This document shows, one piece after another, positions 46,245 to 54,914 of a stretch of 64,000 nucleotides of DNA (the stretch's first letter is position 1; every line of letters starts with the position of its first letter). This DNA is from Rhodospirillales bacterium. Lineage in GTDB: Bacteria; Pseudomonadota; Alphaproteobacteria; Rhodospirillales; UBA2165. The notes below the pieces were generated by a model. It was not told the origin of the DNA, did not search any database, and saw only the letters and a list, made by a program, of their open reading frames with translations. The DNA lies in contig JAOMCN010000008.1 of NCBI GenBank assembly GCA_028345065.1, forward strand, positions 1 to 64,000, read 5' to 3'. The translations under genes were made by a program, and so were the position numbers.

Positions 46245-46982
46245 TTGTCAAAAAACAATGAAAATAGTGTCGATACTTTGAGGCTCATTCTTGAAAAAAC
46301 AGATGCAACCTATGGGTCAGACAACCATCATCTGTCTCAGTTACTCATTTCCATCGCCGAGTCGGTCTTCAATAATGGTCTAATACTGTCGAAGAATGGA
46401 TATACCGGTACACACGGGAATGACCCCAAATTTCGTACTCTCCTGTCCAAATTGTTTTGTGAGGGCGAAATATACAAAGGAGATCATGCACTCGGTAGCA
46501 TTTACACGATTTCGAAGCAGCTAAATGATGCCGTTCACGATAAAACTATAACAAAAGGCGCTGGTAAATATCGAGAACAAGTCATTGAAAAACAGGGTGG
46601 CGCATATTGCGCACTCTGTGGCAGTAAAAGCGACCTTTCCGTTGATCACTTAATCCCAGTTAATAGAGGTGGTAATGAAGAATGGTTGGGTAATATGCAA
46701 TTACTTTGTAAAACCTGCAATTCTTCGAAGTCAAATCACGAGGATGAAATTCTATATAGGCTCATTAAACAAAATACGGATTGTTCCGTCTCTCCCTCCG
46801 CGAAATTTGCCTTCTTGTTGCTGAAATCTATTCGTAAAGAAGAATTAGTGATTGGGAAGTGCGACTGCGGAAAACTGGCCAGTGACGAGGAATTGGAAGT
46901 AGTGCCTCGAGATCCAAATTTAGCCGCAAATTTTTTAAATTTAAAAATCAGATGTGATCACTGCTTTAATAACGAGCGATAG
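46245..46982 (+). CDS. HNH endonuclease
   Basis: A 245-residue protein with a helical N-terminal region, then an HNH domain: C122-x2-C125, D134-H135, N150, and C155-x2-C158 (YCALCG, VDHLIPVN, LGNMQLLCKTCN). A second zinc site follows (C206-x-C208 and C237-x2-C240, in KCDCGK and CDHCFN). The start is TTG, with AGGAATTATAGG before it. It stands 13 bases before the DGQHR gene and so forms a two-gene unit with it. Such HNH proteins nick or cut DNA. Confidence 0.75.
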   Translation: MSKNNENSVDTLRLILEKTDATYGSDNHHLSQLLISIAESVFNNGLILSKNGYTGTHGNDPKFRTLLSKLFCEGEIYKGDHALGSIYTISKQLNDAVHDKTITKGAGKYREQVIEKQGGAYCALCGSKSDLSVDHLIPVNRGGNEEWLGNMQLLCKTCNSSKSNHEDEILYRLIKQNTDCSVSPSAKFAFLLLKSIRKEELVIGKCDCGKLASDEELEVVPRDPNLAANFLNLKIRCDHCFNNER

Positions 46983-46995
46983 GGAGGCCGCCAAA

Positions 46996-48318
46996 ATGGA
47001 AAGTTTCAAACAATGGCACAAATTTTATGGACACCAAGTAATTCAGAACCCGAGCAATCTAAAACTATCAATGTACTGTGGCGCTATAGACGCAAAAATC
47101 CTTCGTGATATTGTTTCTGTGGATAATGCTGTCAAATGGGACTCTGCATCTAAAGTATGGAGAGAGGGAGGTAGAAATAGGACGATTATTGAATCTCATG
47201 TAAACTCAATTGAAGAGTTTTTAGCGTCCGGAAATGCCGAACGCATTATGCCAAATTCTATTGTTTTATCTATCACGGAAACAGCATTTTCATTTAAGGC
47301 TTTCCCACAAATGCCAGAAATTGATAACGTCACGCCTGGCATAATTAAGGTAATGGGACTTTATAAAAGAAGCGCAAACGGTGATATTGAACCCTGCCCA
47401 GAGAAGGACAGAACGGGGTGGGTACTGGACGGGCAACATCGTATAAAAGCGTTTCGACAATGGGCATCCCCAGACCCGTATCCCGTTAACGTCATTATTT
47501 TAAAGCATTGGATGGGTAATGATTACGAAGATGTGATGCGACATCAGACTTATGAGCTTAATATGGGGCGTCCACTATCTGAAGACTTTAAATCGTCTAT
47601 TCGTGAGCAATACAATGAACAAATTGGACACAAAGAGTATAAACGTCAGATAGCACTAAGCTGGATCCGGAGAGAACTTGAAGGCCGTGGTGCTGTTTTT
47701 TCGCAAAATGGGATAGTGGGAGCCAGCAACCTTCGTACTCCATATATTATTACTATGAGTTTTCTTGAAAAACTTATTCAGTTCGCTTTTGAATCCGATA
47801 GCATTCTAAACAATAAATATGTTTTAGAAAAAATGACTAAAAATGAAGCGAAGGAAGTAAGTAAATATCTATTCGATTTTTATGAAGGGGTACGGATCTC
47901 ATTAGGCTTAATCAATCCTCAAACTATAGGCACAATAGGAAGCGAACCAGAAGTGTCCACCGCAAAAGATTACTGGGACATTGCCTCAAAAACTAAACAT
48001 AAACAGCGCCTTCTTCATAATGTTGGATTGAAAGCTGTGACAAAAGGCCTTTTACACAAGGTAATGGCAAATAATCCACAGAACCCAAGCGAAGTTGCGG
48101 AATCTCTTAAACATATGAGGGGTATCCCATGGCATGATCCAGGACTCCAAGCGAAAAAAGATGACTGGGTCAACCCATTGGCAGAAGCACTTTTAAAAAT
48201 GTACGAATCCAAGGGGACAGAGGGAGCAAACAAGAAGTATCAGATTAGAGCTGAAAAGAGGAACAATGCAGGAAATGTAATTGATACCTTCAATTTACAG
48301 GCATTTGGCTGGCAATAG
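46996..48318 (+). CDS. DGQHR-domain protein (DndB-like)
   Basis: A 440-residue protein with GWVLDGQHRIKAF (DGQHR at 145-149), the signature of the DGQHR family, which includes DndB of DNA phosphorothioation and related proteins of DNA-modification islands. The C-terminal two thirds are helical and have no recognised domain. The start at MESFK, with AGGGAGG before it, avoids overlap with the HNH gene. No dndACDE or dpd gene is near, so the pair appears to be independent. It may regulate or guide the HNH nuclease. Confidence 0.72.
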   Translation: MESFKQWHKFYGHQVIQNPSNLKLSMYCGAIDAKILRDIVSVDNAVKWDSASKVWREGGRNRTIIESHVNSIEEFLASGNAERIMPNSIVLSITETAFSFKAFPQMPEIDNVTPGIIKVMGLYKRSANGDIEPCPEKDRTGWVLDGQHRIKAFRQWASPDPYPVNVIILKHWMGNDYEDVMRHQTYELNMGRPLSEDFKSSIREQYNEQIGHKEYKRQIALSWIRRELEGRGAVFSQNGIVGASNLRTPYIITMSFLEKLIQFAFESDSILNNKYVLEKMTKNEAKEVSKYLFDFYEGVRISLGLINPQTIGTIGSEPEVSTAKDYWDIASKTKHKQRLLHNVGLKAVTKGLLHKVMANNPQNPSEVAESLKHMRGIPWHDPGLQAKKDDWVNPLAEALLKMYESKGTEGANKKYQIRAEKRNNAGNVIDTFNLQAFGWQ

Positions 48319-48416
48319 ATAAGATTTCTCAAAGACAGTAATTAAAAAAAATCTCGCGAACATGTTGAAGGCGTTTTTGCATAATGCCTATATTATGTAA
48401 AATTGCCTGTTTGCCT

Positions 48417-48513
48417 TCTCGCACCTGCGCGAGACCTTAGATGAGAAGACAACCCCCCTGATTACCTGATTTCCAAACCCGGTTATCTTGCCATGGACCA
48501 TAATCCATGGTCC
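48417..48513. terminator. Hairpins between convergent genes, possible two-way terminator
   Basis: Two stems lie between the ends of convergent genes: TCTCGC/GCGAGA (48417-48434) and GGACCAT/ATGGTCC (48495-48513, loop of five bases). Neither is followed by a clear T-run, so the function as terminator is only likely from position. Confidence 0.35.
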
Positions 48514-48515
48514 TC

Positions 48516-48989
48516 TTACAGCGTCCGGATTGCTTCTACTAAACGACCTTCACGTCCAAGAACTGTGTCGGCAATCTTAACTACAAGCTTATTTGGCGTA
48601 CATAACCGCGCGACTTTCAATAACTCCTGTACAGCTTCTTCCTCCCTTCCTTCGCCCAACCAATCCGCAAATATTGCCAGGGCAATTGCTGGTGACCTGT
48701 GCATCCCGACGTGGCAATGGATCAGTAGTGACGGCTGTTCCCATTGACCGGCAAAACGTAACGCTGAACGGACATGCCGCTCCTCGGGCAACACGTAATC
48801 ATCCATCGGTATCGTAAGATCATCAAAGACGATCACACGCTGAGGAGGATGGTCGGTCTCTATTCTGAAGGGCTCTTCGATAGTGCTGTCTTCAATCGTG
48901 ATCACACCATCGTAGGCAAAGACATCAGCTTCTCTTGCCGCTTCAAGGCTGCAGATCTGTATGTAGGGAACGGCTTTATCGTTCCGCAT
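48516..48989 (-). CDS. Protein tyrosine/dual-specificity phosphatase-like protein
   Basis: A 157-residue protein with the active-site loop HCHVGMHRS (C92 and R98), exactly the CX5R pattern of phosphatases, and VIVFDDLTIPMDDYVLP before it, providing the general-acid loop. Similar small enzymes exist in alphaproteobacteria and in phages. It is convergent with the DGQHR gene. The substrate is unknown; a role in the element is not evident. Confidence 0.68.
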   Translation of the reverse strand: MRNDKAVPYIQICSLEAAREADVFAYDGVITIEDSTIEEPFRIETDHPPQRVIVFDDLTIPMDDYVLPEERHVRSALRFAGQWEQPSLLIHCHVGMHRSPAIALAIFADWLGEGREEEAVQELLKVARLCTPNKLVVKIADTVLGREGRLVEAIRTL

Positions 48990-49300
48990 TTCCGGTACAG
49001 TTGCGCATTCAGGGAGTGTATCACAAATGGGTTATAATTTACAGAGGCGTGGGGCGTGGTTCGTGCACCGTGGCCCATAGTCCACTGTCGCATGACCCCA
49101 TGCATCGTGTGTTCGGAAGCTAACCTTAATTAGATAACGATTTACCTGTTTTGCTATTTAAACCGAAAGCACGACTGCCAAGGTTGCATTTATAGATTAG
49201 GGAAGTTGTCGAACTTTGGTTTACGGTTTGTGAAAAAGACGCTAATCAACGCTACCTAGTTTAGTATTTGCTGCCATACTTGATATGGGAGAACACCAGT
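48990..49300. other. Divergent intergenic region without a gene
   Basis: About 310 bases between the leftward phosphatase gene and the rightward AlbA_2 gene. It should hold both promoters; no hairpin, repeat or small gene of note was found. Confidence 0.45.
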
Positions 49301-50437
49301 ATGGAAGAGGAACAGTTGGGACGCAGTTATTCGGATTTCGAAACATTTAACAAAATAAAATTCGATGAAATCGTGTGTGAAATAAATTCACTTTCACAAT
49401 ATGACCAGAAGCATGACCAGAAGCACAATTTGGAAAAAGAGAATACTGTTTATATTTCCTGGAAAGGATTTGGTCTGTGTTATACAGACTTAGCAAACTT
49501 TGAACCCAATCAACGGCATCGCATCGCCAACCGTTTCGTTAGCGGAACGCATCCAAAAAATTACTTCCAAGTTGTTTTGGATAAAGAAAAAGCGGTTTCG
49601 GGTTATGTGTGTAGTTATCTTAATTCCAGTCATGGTGTTTCAAATTTGGAATCAGTTAGAGATCAAGTGCTAACCGAAAGTGATCTTAGGGCAATAATGC
49701 TGCCATTACCCCCGCTTGAAGTGCAGAGTGAAATTGCGCTCGTTGGTAGAAAACTTGGCGATATTTTGCGAGAAATTGAAGGTTTAGAGACAAATATATC
49801 TCTAAACCCAATTACATCAAAAAATGATCTGAACAAACTAGATTTAGTAGTATCAGCAATTGGTGAATTAAGTGCTTCGGATCGGTTAAAGACACTTATT
49901 CGACAAGATGAGAGTATCTCGTTGGAATTCAAATCTTCGCTTCAAACCCCTTTCCCAGATTATCCGCCCGCTGAGATTGATGAAAAGGGTCAACAAATTT
50001 TTCGAATGGGCAAATTAACATTTAAATCAAAAGCGCAAATTCATAAACACTTGGAAGAAGCATGTCTAAAAACCATAGTTGCTTTCTTAAATTCTCGTGG
50101 AGGGACATTAGTTATTGGTTTAACTAATGATAAAGTTCCAGCGGGAATTGAAAGAGAGAAATTTGAAAATAGTGATAAATTTCTTCTACACCTTACTCAA
50201 ATTATTAACAATCGGATAGGAAATTGGTTTGAGGTAGATTCTGAGATAATAGAGCATGAGGAAAAAAAGATCTGCCTAGTAAAAGTCCAATCCTATATAC
50301 CAAAAAAGGGGCAGACGCCCGCCCACTTAGATAAAAAGACTGTCTACAGACGCAGTGGACCACGTTCTGATCCCATTGAAGGAGAAGAGTTAGCAAGATT
50401 TATTATTGATAGAGCAAGCGATAATGAATCAACATAG
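49301..50437 (+). CDS. HsdS-like / AlbA_2 (Schlafen-type) fusion protein
   Basis: A 378-residue protein with two parts. Residues about 1-165 resemble a type I restriction specificity half (YFQVVLDKEKAVSGYVCSYL, then SDLRAIMLPLPPLEVQSEIA with the IPLPPLEEQ-like end). Residues 200-378 are an AlbA_2/Schlafen AAA-4 domain: SISLEFKSSLQ and LNSRGGTLVIGL. ATG is preceded by GGGAGA. The two halves may bind DNA and ATP or RNA. There is no HsdM or HsdR gene near. A 12-base tandem repeat at the start encodes DQKHDQKH. Confidence 0.65.
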   Translation: MEEEQLGRSYSDFETFNKIKFDEIVCEINSLSQYDQKHDQKHNLEKENTVYISWKGFGLCYTDLANFEPNQRHRIANRFVSGTHPKNYFQVVLDKEKAVSGYVCSYLNSSHGVSNLESVRDQVLTESDLRAIMLPLPPLEVQSEIALVGRKLGDILREIEGLETNISLNPITSKNDLNKLDLVVSAIGELSASDRLKTLIRQDESISLEFKSSLQTPFPDYPPAEIDEKGQQIFRMGKLTFKSKAQIHKHLEEACLKTIVAFLNSRGGTLVIGLTNDKVPAGIEREKFENSDKFLLHLTQIINNRIGNWFEVDSEIIEHEEKKICLVKVQSYIPKKGQTPAHLDKKTVYRRSGPRSDPIEGEELARFIIDRASDNEST

Positions 50438-50557
50438 AAGACTACTGGTGATATTTAAATTGTAGTAAGCACAATAAGTGGGGAAGAATTGAAGTTAGTT
50501 GGGAGGATGTCAGGAACATTAATTGCACCTGCACTCTTTCGGGATTTTGGTCCGCCT

Positions 50558-50670
50558 GGTCTGGGCAGTCTGGGGCATTTTATAAATTTTGGTTCAGGTA
50601 ATCACTGCTGGAAGTAAAGGTGGAAGCGGGGCGCAGAAAACTTTTTCCTGTAATCAAGACTGCCCAGACC
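50558..50670. repeat. Perfect 14-bp inverted repeat at the 3' end of the primase gene
   Basis: GGTCTGGGCAGTCT (50558-50571) and its exact complement AGACTGCCCAGACC (50657-50670) are separated by 85 bases; the second arm ends one base before the primase stop. It may be an origin-type repeat or part of a transcript end. Confidence 0.5.
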
Positions 50671-50671
50671 G

Positions 50672-52999
50672 TCAGAAGGGAACCTCTTCCTCGATTGGAA
50701 CTAGGTACTGATCGCTCCAGTCAATATGAGGAACATCGAATGCCCCTTCGAAATTAAAACGCGCACTATCCAGATCACCGAACGCATAGCCATGGGGGCG
50801 CTCACCTTTCTCGCCATTAATGCTGATAACCTGATTACCGGATGGGCGCGAGTGTTCCGCGAATTTTGCAAACAGCTTCCCAACTTCTGCTAGACCCAGT
50901 TTTTTCGATTTGTATCTCTCCATCCTGTACCACCGCTCGTATAGCGCATAAAGAAGCTGGGTTGATCTAAATTCATGCCAATCGGAATGATCATTAAACT
51001 CTTCTGTCTCATAATTCGCGTAAAACGAACCGCGCTGAAGTGCCCAGAATATAAATTTCATCCCGCTGTTAAACATAAATGTTTTTTGTTCACTACGTGC
51101 CGCCGTTTCGGGGATCTGTCTGATATCAAAATCAGAGAGATCGTACTGGAGTAAATATTTGAGAAATCCGGACAATCGGGGACCATCAACGACGTCCCAC
51201 AGGGTGGAAAAGTAGGTTTCGTCATTTCGATGGCTATCGGATACATCGAGAACGACAAACCGCCGGTCATCAATTTCTGCGGGGACCACAAAATCCTCGT
51301 TGGAGGCCATCAGGATTGAGAGGTGGTTCCGTACCATTTTCGGTGGCCGGTATTTGGCTTCGATGGTCAGAAGGCGCTCGGTCACCAGCGACTTCAACTG
51401 GCCTTTGATTTTTGGATCACCCGGAAAAAAAGCCTCATCGGCGAAAAGAAACAGGCAGTCCTCAAGATGACTTTGAAAACGACCAACCAGATGTTCAGAC
51501 TGGCTAATATGTTGGCTGTGTTTGCCGAAAATATTAAGCATTGCCGTAGCCAGAACACCTTTCCCCGTTCCCTGGCGACCTCGAAGGACAAGGACCGTTC
51601 CAGCAAGAATCCCAGGTTTCTGCACGGCCTGGGCTAACCATCCTTTGGTATACTCTGCAAGATCAAGATCACCTGAGGCAATGGTTTGCTCGATATGCTC
51701 TATGAGCGGGGATGGATCCTCATCGGCGACCGAGATCGCAAATCCACGCCATGTGTTGAAATATCCATTTCCGGCCTTTTCGGTCGGATCGCAGACGGTG
51801 CCGAAGGGATATTCCCGGCGCCGGGCGTGTTCAAACCAGACTCTACTCGTTTTTTGATACTTGCCGTTTCTGAGGCAAGTCTTGTTTGCGAATATTTTAT
51901 GGAACTCTTCAGGCGTACAGTATTCCAGATATTCATGCCGGGTCCCAAGGTCAACACGTTGCCGACAAACAAAGACTTTGCCGCTTTCCACAACCACGAA
52001 CCACTCCTGGTTTAGATCCTCTATCATAGAGAGGATATCCTCGTTGTTTTCGGTGCCGCCGGGTTCGGGGCGGGAGTACCCGGCCGCTGCCGACAACTGC
52101 CAGATCACATTGAGAGAGGTTCGTTTGGGCTTGAAACTCGACCAGGTTTTGGCGACATCCTTTTCACCCTGATAATTCGCCGGGGTGGTCCCGTCGGGTC
52201 GGGTCCTGGACCATGTTTGATAAGGATCAAGACCGGCATCACCCAATTCAATCTTGAGTGCGTGTCCGACGGCAATCCAGTTGTCCCGGGGTTCTGGATC
52301 AATATAACTCAATGCCTCTTCTAACTCCTCCCAATCTTGGTCAGACAACACCCGCTTTTTCTGATCTCCGACGGTCTGTCGGGTATTGGCGTTCCGGTTT
52401 TTTCTGACGCCGCCCATGTCCTCGATGAGTCGGGCGAGATCATCTCGAATCATCTGGGCGCCCTCCTCCCTGATAGCGGGTAAATCGGAGCGCCTGATTT
52501 CAAGGGGAGACCTCTCGGGCCAATCATAGGGTTGTTTGGTTTCGGGATGCACGGCAAAGGCCACGAACATCTGGCCCTTTGCGAGTATTTCAACCTTATT
52601 ATTGTCAACCTCACCGATCGTGAACTCGGGCGTGACCAGTTTGCTGAAATTGCCCCCGATTACCTGGAACAGGAACAGGCGCTTGGGTCGCCGACCAAAA
52701 CGGAGCAATGGTTCCCCATCCGAAAGCTCCACAACCCTATTGGCACAAGCCTCTGCAATCTTCGGGTCATAAACATCGATGTCGATACCCGCAACGTGTC
52801 CGCAAACAAGGCCAATACCGCAGTCAGGATCGGTGCCGCACCACTCTTCTACCTGACCAGGGTCAGGGTCGATATGGCCGTTCCAACCGGGCTTCACGCA
52901 TTTCTTGGAACCTGGCAGGATCGGAATGGGCGAATAGCCCATCTTAAGGAGTTCCGGAGCTGCCTCCCGATAGGTGATGGCCTTCATGACAGCCGACAC
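50672..52999 (-). CDS. Primase-polymerase / D5-type helicase
   Basis: A 775-residue replication protein. Residues 1-190 are a bifunctional primase-polymerase domain (GYSPIPILPGSKKCVKPGWN, and GIDIDVYD with catalytic D73 and D75). Residues 220-310 match the PriCT-2 linker (DWEELEEALSYIDPEPRDNW). Residues 450-600 are an SF3-like helicase with Walker A GRQGTGKG (474-481) and Walker B LFLFADEA. It resembles the primases of satellite phages and integrative elements. The downstream inverted repeat is next to its stop. It overlaps the small gene upstream by 16 bases. Confidence 0.83.
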   Translation of the reverse strand: MSAVMKAITYREAAPELLKMGYSPIPILPGSKKCVKPGWNGHIDPDPGQVEEWCGTDPDCGIGLVCGHVAGIDIDVYDPKIAEACANRVVELSDGEPLLRFGRRPKRLFLFQVIGGNFSKLVTPEFTIGEVDNNKVEILAKGQMFVAFAVHPETKQPYDWPERSPLEIRRSDLPAIREEGAQMIRDDLARLIEDMGGVRKNRNANTRQTVGDQKKRVLSDQDWEELEEALSYIDPEPRDNWIAVGHALKIELGDAGLDPYQTWSRTRPDGTTPANYQGEKDVAKTWSSFKPKRTSLNVIWQLSAAAGYSRPEPGGTENNEDILSMIEDLNQEWFVVVESGKVFVCRQRVDLGTRHEYLEYCTPEEFHKIFANKTCLRNGKYQKTSRVWFEHARRREYPFGTVCDPTEKAGNGYFNTWRGFAISVADEDPSPLIEHIEQTIASGDLDLAEYTKGWLAQAVQKPGILAGTVLVLRGRQGTGKGVLATAMLNIFGKHSQHISQSEHLVGRFQSHLEDCLFLFADEAFFPGDPKIKGQLKSLVTERLLTIEAKYRPPKMVRNHLSILMASNEDFVVPAEIDDRRFVVLDVSDSHRNDETYFSTLWDVVDGPRLSGFLKYLLQYDLSDFDIRQIPETAARSEQKTFMFNSGMKFIFWALQRGSFYANYETEEFNDHSDWHEFRSTQLLYALYERWYRMERYKSKKLGLAEVGKLFAKFAEHSRPSGNQVISINGEKGERPHGYAFGDLDSARFNFEGAFDVPHIDWSDQYLVPIEEEVPF

Positions 53000-53478
53000 G
53001 AGCGCCGCAACTCGGACCTGTTCCTCCTGGCCAGTTGGTCATAAAACTCACAAAAACCGCCCGTTATGGTGGCAAGTTGTTTGCCCGGGCTATCAAATTT
53101 CCAGTCATTGGTCGGCAATATGCGGAAGCAGGGCGTTTCTTCGGGAAGAACATGTTCCCACTCTTCAAGATGTGGCGGTTGGGTCTGAATTTCCACGGTG
53201 CGCCAGTTCATCCCCATCATATCGATACCGAAACGTATCAACGGATCATATCCCCCCACCCAAACAACAATTGCGTCTGCCCTTGAGAGAACGCGACTGA
53301 TCCCTGCAAAGGCACTAGGGCCCATCGAGGATGATAAGGGGTCGTCTCCAATGGTGATGAGTGCCGCATCCCTATGGTTAAAGGTTGGATAAGCACGTGC
53401 GTTGGGAAGTATCGTTGAATACCTTAGGAGGTGGTGGCCACACAGACACGGTTTTTGATTGAAAGGCGGTTTTCTCAT
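52984..53478 (-). CDS. Hypothetical protein upstream of the primase
   Basis: A 164-residue protein with a possible zinc site (KPCLCGHHLL) near the start and an acidic, aromatic C-terminal half. GGGAGACCACA precedes the ATG of MRKPPF. No family is recognised. It overlaps the AlpA-like gene by four bases and the primase by 16, so it is probably part of the replication operon. Confidence 0.5.
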   Translation of the reverse strand: MRKPPFNQKPCLCGHHLLRYSTILPNARAYPTFNHRDAALITIGDDPLSSSMGPSAFAGISRVLSRADAIVVWVGGYDPLIRFGIDMMGMNWRTVEIQTQPPHLEEWEHVLPEETPCFRILPTNDWKFDSPGKQLATITGGFCEFYDQLARRNRSELRRSCRLS

Positions 53479-53741
53479 TGTGGTCTCCCTTCCCTGCATT
53501 TTAATGTTCTTGAACTTGGGGTTAGTTCCGTTTGGTATAGGTGAGAAGCTACTCCGCCCTCACCTCCCCTCTGCTCCACCAGCCAATCCAGGACCTGGGT
53601 TCGGGGCCACCCGATCCGGCGCTCACCCAGCCTGACGGGTTCGGGAAATTTGCGCTTGGTGATCCAGCGCCTCAGGGTGGTCTCCGACAGCGTCGTTAAG
53701 TCGAGCACTTCCTTGGTCGTTAGAATTTGTAAATCATCCAT
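53475..53741 (-). CDS. AlpA-like helix-turn-helix regulator
   Basis: An 88-residue MerR/AlpA-type HTH protein: LTTKEVLDLTTLSETTLRRW and ITKRKFPEPVRLGERRIGW are almost the standard AlpA sequence. GAGGAG precedes the ATG of MDDLQ. In P4-like satellites AlpA controls the integrase or excision. It is the first gene of the leftward replication operon. Confidence 0.78.
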   Translation of the reverse strand: MDDLQILTTKEVLDLTTLSETTLRRWITKRKFPEPVRLGERRIGWPRTQVLDWLVEQRGGEGGVASHLYQTELTPSSRTLKCREGRPQ

Positions 53742-54460
53742 CAATACTTTCTCCTCAAAAAACAAAAAAAGCCGTCCCCGGAAACGGGCCGACTTTCTTC
53801 TTTCTGGACAAACACGCCATCAAATGGCGCTATGACAGAGTTAGTTTACCACCTCCATGACTGACCGGGAACCCTCATAAGAGGTCAAGACGTGATATCC
53901 CATAAGTTGTCCCAGTAAACACCCTCCCGGATCCCTGGGTTGCCACGCGTTGGTTTGTTATAAGACTTCAATGCGGTTAGTTAGCTGGAACGTAAGACGG
54001 GCAAAGTCTAGTATCTTAAGGCTTCACTGAAGTTTATATATAATATCTTTACAATATATAATATATAGTTTATATATGTTTACTTATAATATATATTCTA
54101 CAGACAGATAGGTGACCAATGGAATTTATAGATAAAGTAATATGTGCCTATAGGAAAATGATGCTAATTACCTGGATTATAGTAATATACATAGTGGTAA
54201 CCTCGATATGAGTAAGATAGGTGCCTTATATTTCAACTGCTTGAATTGGCAGTCAGAGAATATAAAAATCATAGTGTTATGATACTCAATCTTAACTATC
54301 GGCACACATCTATTTGTATCAGCATTGCGATGCAGTTACAGACTTTAACAGACTAACATGTTGATCACTTCCAGCAGGTTTTAAACCCATAATGAGGGTG
54401 ATTCTATGAGGAGGCAGAACGATATGCACTTGGCAATAACGATATTAGGAGGTCAGTAAA
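53742..54460. other. AT-rich region with candidate origin, between the two halves of the island
   Basis: About 700 bases between the leftward replication operon and the rightward genes. A strongly AT-rich tract (54030-54110, TATATATAATATCTTTACAA and ATATATAGTTTATATATG) may be an unwinding element of an origin. Two short frames occur: a 30-residue peptide, listed separately, and a 17-codon frame (54406-54459) that ends one base before the next start and includes its AGGAGG. Confidence 0.45.
54119..54211 (+). CDS. Possible small hydrophobic membrane peptide
   Basis: A 30-codon frame: MEFIDKVICAYRKMMLITWI followed by IVIYIVVTSI. A charged start precedes about 18 hydrophobic residues, the shape of type I toxin or small membrane proteins. 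TAGGTGACCA precedes the ATG. It is in the AT-rich region, where chance frames are common, so it is only a candidate. Confidence 0.3.
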   Translation: MEFIDKVICAYRKMMLITWIIVIYIVVTSI

Positions 54461-54844
54461 TTGAAAAATATCCGAATATCTGAAGAGGTTTGGGACGCAA
54501 TCGCCGAGCGAGGAAAATTTGGAGAAACAGAGGACGATGTACTTCGCCGAGTGTTTGGCATGGGTGATTCTCTCGTTCCTCGAAATTCGAGACGCGCTTC
54601 TAAACGGAGCACAAATCGTTCGACCAATCGAATGAGTGCTAGATGTGAAAATAATCATTTGGTAATTGAATTTGAGTCTGGGGCCCGGAATTACTGGGTA
54701 CTGCCAAAAAAATCGGACAAAAGTGAGATTCGTAGAATTCGAGATGAAGCAGTCCAATTTGCTCTTAAAAACGATGCCACGCTCGGGCAAGTCAACGCTG
54801 TGAAAAAGGCACTAACAAACGAAGAATACTATTTGTCACGTTGA
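54461..54844 (+). CDS. SeqA_N-like ribbon-helix-helix protein
   Basis: A 127-residue protein. Its start, MKNIRISEEVWDAIAERGKF then GETEDDVLRRVFG, matches the RHH of the N-terminal part of SeqA and related DNA-binding proteins linked to modification and defence genes. The C-terminal half (CENNHLVIEFESGARNYWVL) is a beta-rich domain. TTG start with AGGAGGTCAGTAAA before it. It is probably a repressor or a DNA-organising protein and is followed by the Sel1 gene. Confidence 0.62.
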   Translation: MKNIRISEEVWDAIAERGKFGETEDDVLRRVFGMGDSLVPRNSRRASKRSTNRSTNRMSARCENNHLVIEFESGARNYWVLPKKSDKSEIRRIRDEAVQFALKNDATLGQVNAVKKALTNEEYYLSR

Positions 54845-54914
54845 ATGGAAATCATGTTGAAGGTGCTGTTCATACTCCTGAAGTATGGCTTGGATTTTGG
54901 AAAGGCTTTATTCG

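Noticed and set aside
49410-49435. Short tandem repeat as evidence of a larger repeat
   Set aside because: Only two copies of 12 bases, coding for DQKH twice; it is a minor duplication in the gene.
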